NCBI RefSeq assembly: GCF_051014685.1
Contig: NW_027478905.1
Location: forward strand, 186,001 to 250,000
Length of the DNA stretch: 64,000 nt
Reading direction: 5' to 3'
DNA from: Ptiloglossa arizonensis
Taxonomy: Eukaryota; Arthropoda; Insecta; Hymenoptera; Colletidae
Shown piece after piece: positions 63,401 through 64,000 of this stretch (its first letter is position 1; every line of letters begins with the position of its first letter). The notes beneath the pieces are model-generated. The model was not told the origin of the DNA. It saw only the letters and a list, made by a program, of their open reading frames with translations, and did not search any database. A program made the translations under genes and the position numbers.

Positions 63401-64000
63401 AACTCCCATATCTCGCGAACGGATTGACCTAACCCAAAAATTCCTATTGTAACTGAAAGTAGAAACTCGTCCGTTTACAACGGTATTTGTATTTTATCCC
63501 TTGGCCATTCTGGTTAAGCGTTTGGAGCAGCAGAAGTGCGAAAAATTTATTGTCTTCTCAACCATTTCTTAGCTTCAAAGTCCCATATCTCGCGAACGGA
63601 TTGACCTAACCCAAAAGTTCCTATTACATCTGAAAGTACAAACTCGCCCGATTACAACGGTATGTGTATTTGTTCCCTAGCCCATTCTGGTTAAGCGTTT
63701 GGAGCAGCAGAAGTGCGAAAAATTTGTTGTCTCGTCAACCATTTCTTAGCTTCAAAGTCCCATATCTCGCGAACGGATTGACCTAACCCAAATGTTCCTA
63801 TTGTAACTGAAAGCAGAAACTCGTCCGATTACAACGGTATGGGCATTTTATCCCTGGGCCATTCTGGTTAAGCTTTTGGAGCAGCAGAAGTGCGAAAAAT
63901 TTGTTGTCTTCTCAACCATTTCTTAGCTTCAAGGTCCCATATCTCGCGAACGGATTGTCCTAACCCAAAAGTTCCTATTACATCTGAAAGTAGAATCTCG
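60496..64000. repeat. Mosaic copy of 51.3-55.1 kb with an insert like 39.3 kb
   Basis: The first kilobase follows 51,300-52,200 at an offset near 9,203 bp. Positions 61,436-61,633 then match the two-monomer haplotype otherwise found at 23,921, 30,116 and 39,318. After about 61,740 the sequence follows 52,900-55,100 at an offset of about 8,848 bp to the window end. The offset change of about two monomers shows that the copy was rearranged after, or during, its formation. A 1-bp-short monomer (cgctaggcgttctgg) is seen near 62,440. Confidence 0.7.

Larger units (their letters stand above)
1..64000. repeat. 177-bp satellite array filling the window
   Basis: The recurrent start tgtcttctcaacc appears at 1, 178, 357 and 534 (as tgccttctc), giving spacings of 177, 179 and 177 bp. 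The same monomer can be followed to the last base, so about 361 copies are present. All copies read are in one orientation. Conserved blocks in order are catatctcgcgaacggatt, ccaaaaattcc, cgcccgattacaacgg, a T6 run, cctaggcc, ctggttaagcg, ggagcagcag and gcgaaaaatttg. A hand count of one typical monomer gives 74 G+C of 177 (about 42%) and 8 CpG. A monomer close to one nucleosome plus linker, head-to-tail order and higher-order structure are typical of centromeric or pericentromeric satellites; that location is inference. The family name and species are not recognised. Confidence 0.98.

Noticed and set aside
1..64000. CRISPR array
   Set aside because: The repeated unit is 177 bp with no short direct repeat separated by unique spacers, and no cas-like gene is present.
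1..64000. Telomeric repeats, suggested by gacctaaccc
   Set aside because: The ctaaccc string occurs once per monomer inside the conserved block and is never tandem.
1..64000. Transposable element or terminal repeats embedded in the array
   Set aside because: No break in the 177-bp periodicity larger than 2 bp was found, and no target-site duplication, long terminal repeat or poly(A) tail was seen.
1..64000. Inverted segments
   Set aside because: All monomers read show the same orientation; no head-to-head or tail-to-tail junction was found.
1..64000. Ribosomal, tRNA or histone gene tandem arrays
   Set aside because: The monomer is far too short for rDNA or histone clusters and has no recognisable rRNA, tRNA or histone sequence.

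Overview
The whole 64,000-base window is satellite DNA: one uninterrupted head-to-tail tandem array of a single monomer of about 177 bp, roughly 361 copies. All copies that I read lie in the same orientation. I found no protein-coding gene, RNA gene, transposon, CRISPR array, microsatellite block or unique sequence. The consensus is about 42% GC by hand count and is not CpG-depleted. This is eukaryotic heterochromatin, most plausibly centromeric or pericentromeric, seen in a long-read assembly. The near-expected CpG content fits an organism with little germline cytosine methylation, such as many invertebrates. I cannot name the species from the sequence.

Monomer numbering below starts at the recurrent tgtcttctcaacc. 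Conserved blocks are catatctcgcgaacggatt (34-52, with an NruI-type TCGCGA palindrome), an A-tract ccaaaaattcc (61-71), cgcccgattacaacgg (95-110), a T6 run (119-124), ccctaggcc (125-133, AvrII-type CCTAGG in many copies), ctggttaagcg (137-147), ggagcagcag (151-160) and gcgaaaaatttg (165-176). Length variants of 176, 178 and 179 bp come from 1-2 bp indels.

Three domains can be told apart by diagnostic variants. Domain A (1 to about 11,812) carries 179-bp monomers (tatggttatttttattccc) and a gcaaaaaatt or gctaaaaatt junction; it is built from nested 12-, 17- and 39-monomer duplications. Domain B (about 11,813-17,770) is dominated by two copies of a 2,830-bp, 16-monomer unit with one substitution seen by eye. 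Domain C (17,771-64,000) lacks the 179-bp variant and is a patchwork of local tandem duplications of 1, 2, 3, 4, 7/8, 12 and 14 monomers, plus long-range paralogous blocks about 8.85, 9.2 and 12.0 kb apart. All unit sizes are whole numbers of monomers, the signature of repeated unequal exchange or replication slippage in register.

No gene network exists here. The open reading frames arise because 177 is 59 codons, so a frame without a stop in one monomer often continues into the next. The observations most worth following are the recent, multi-scale higher-order repeats, a degenerate CENP-B-box-like 17-mer on the minus strand of many monomers, two linked monomer families, apparent duplication junctions that fall in two conserved blocks, and conversion-like patches.
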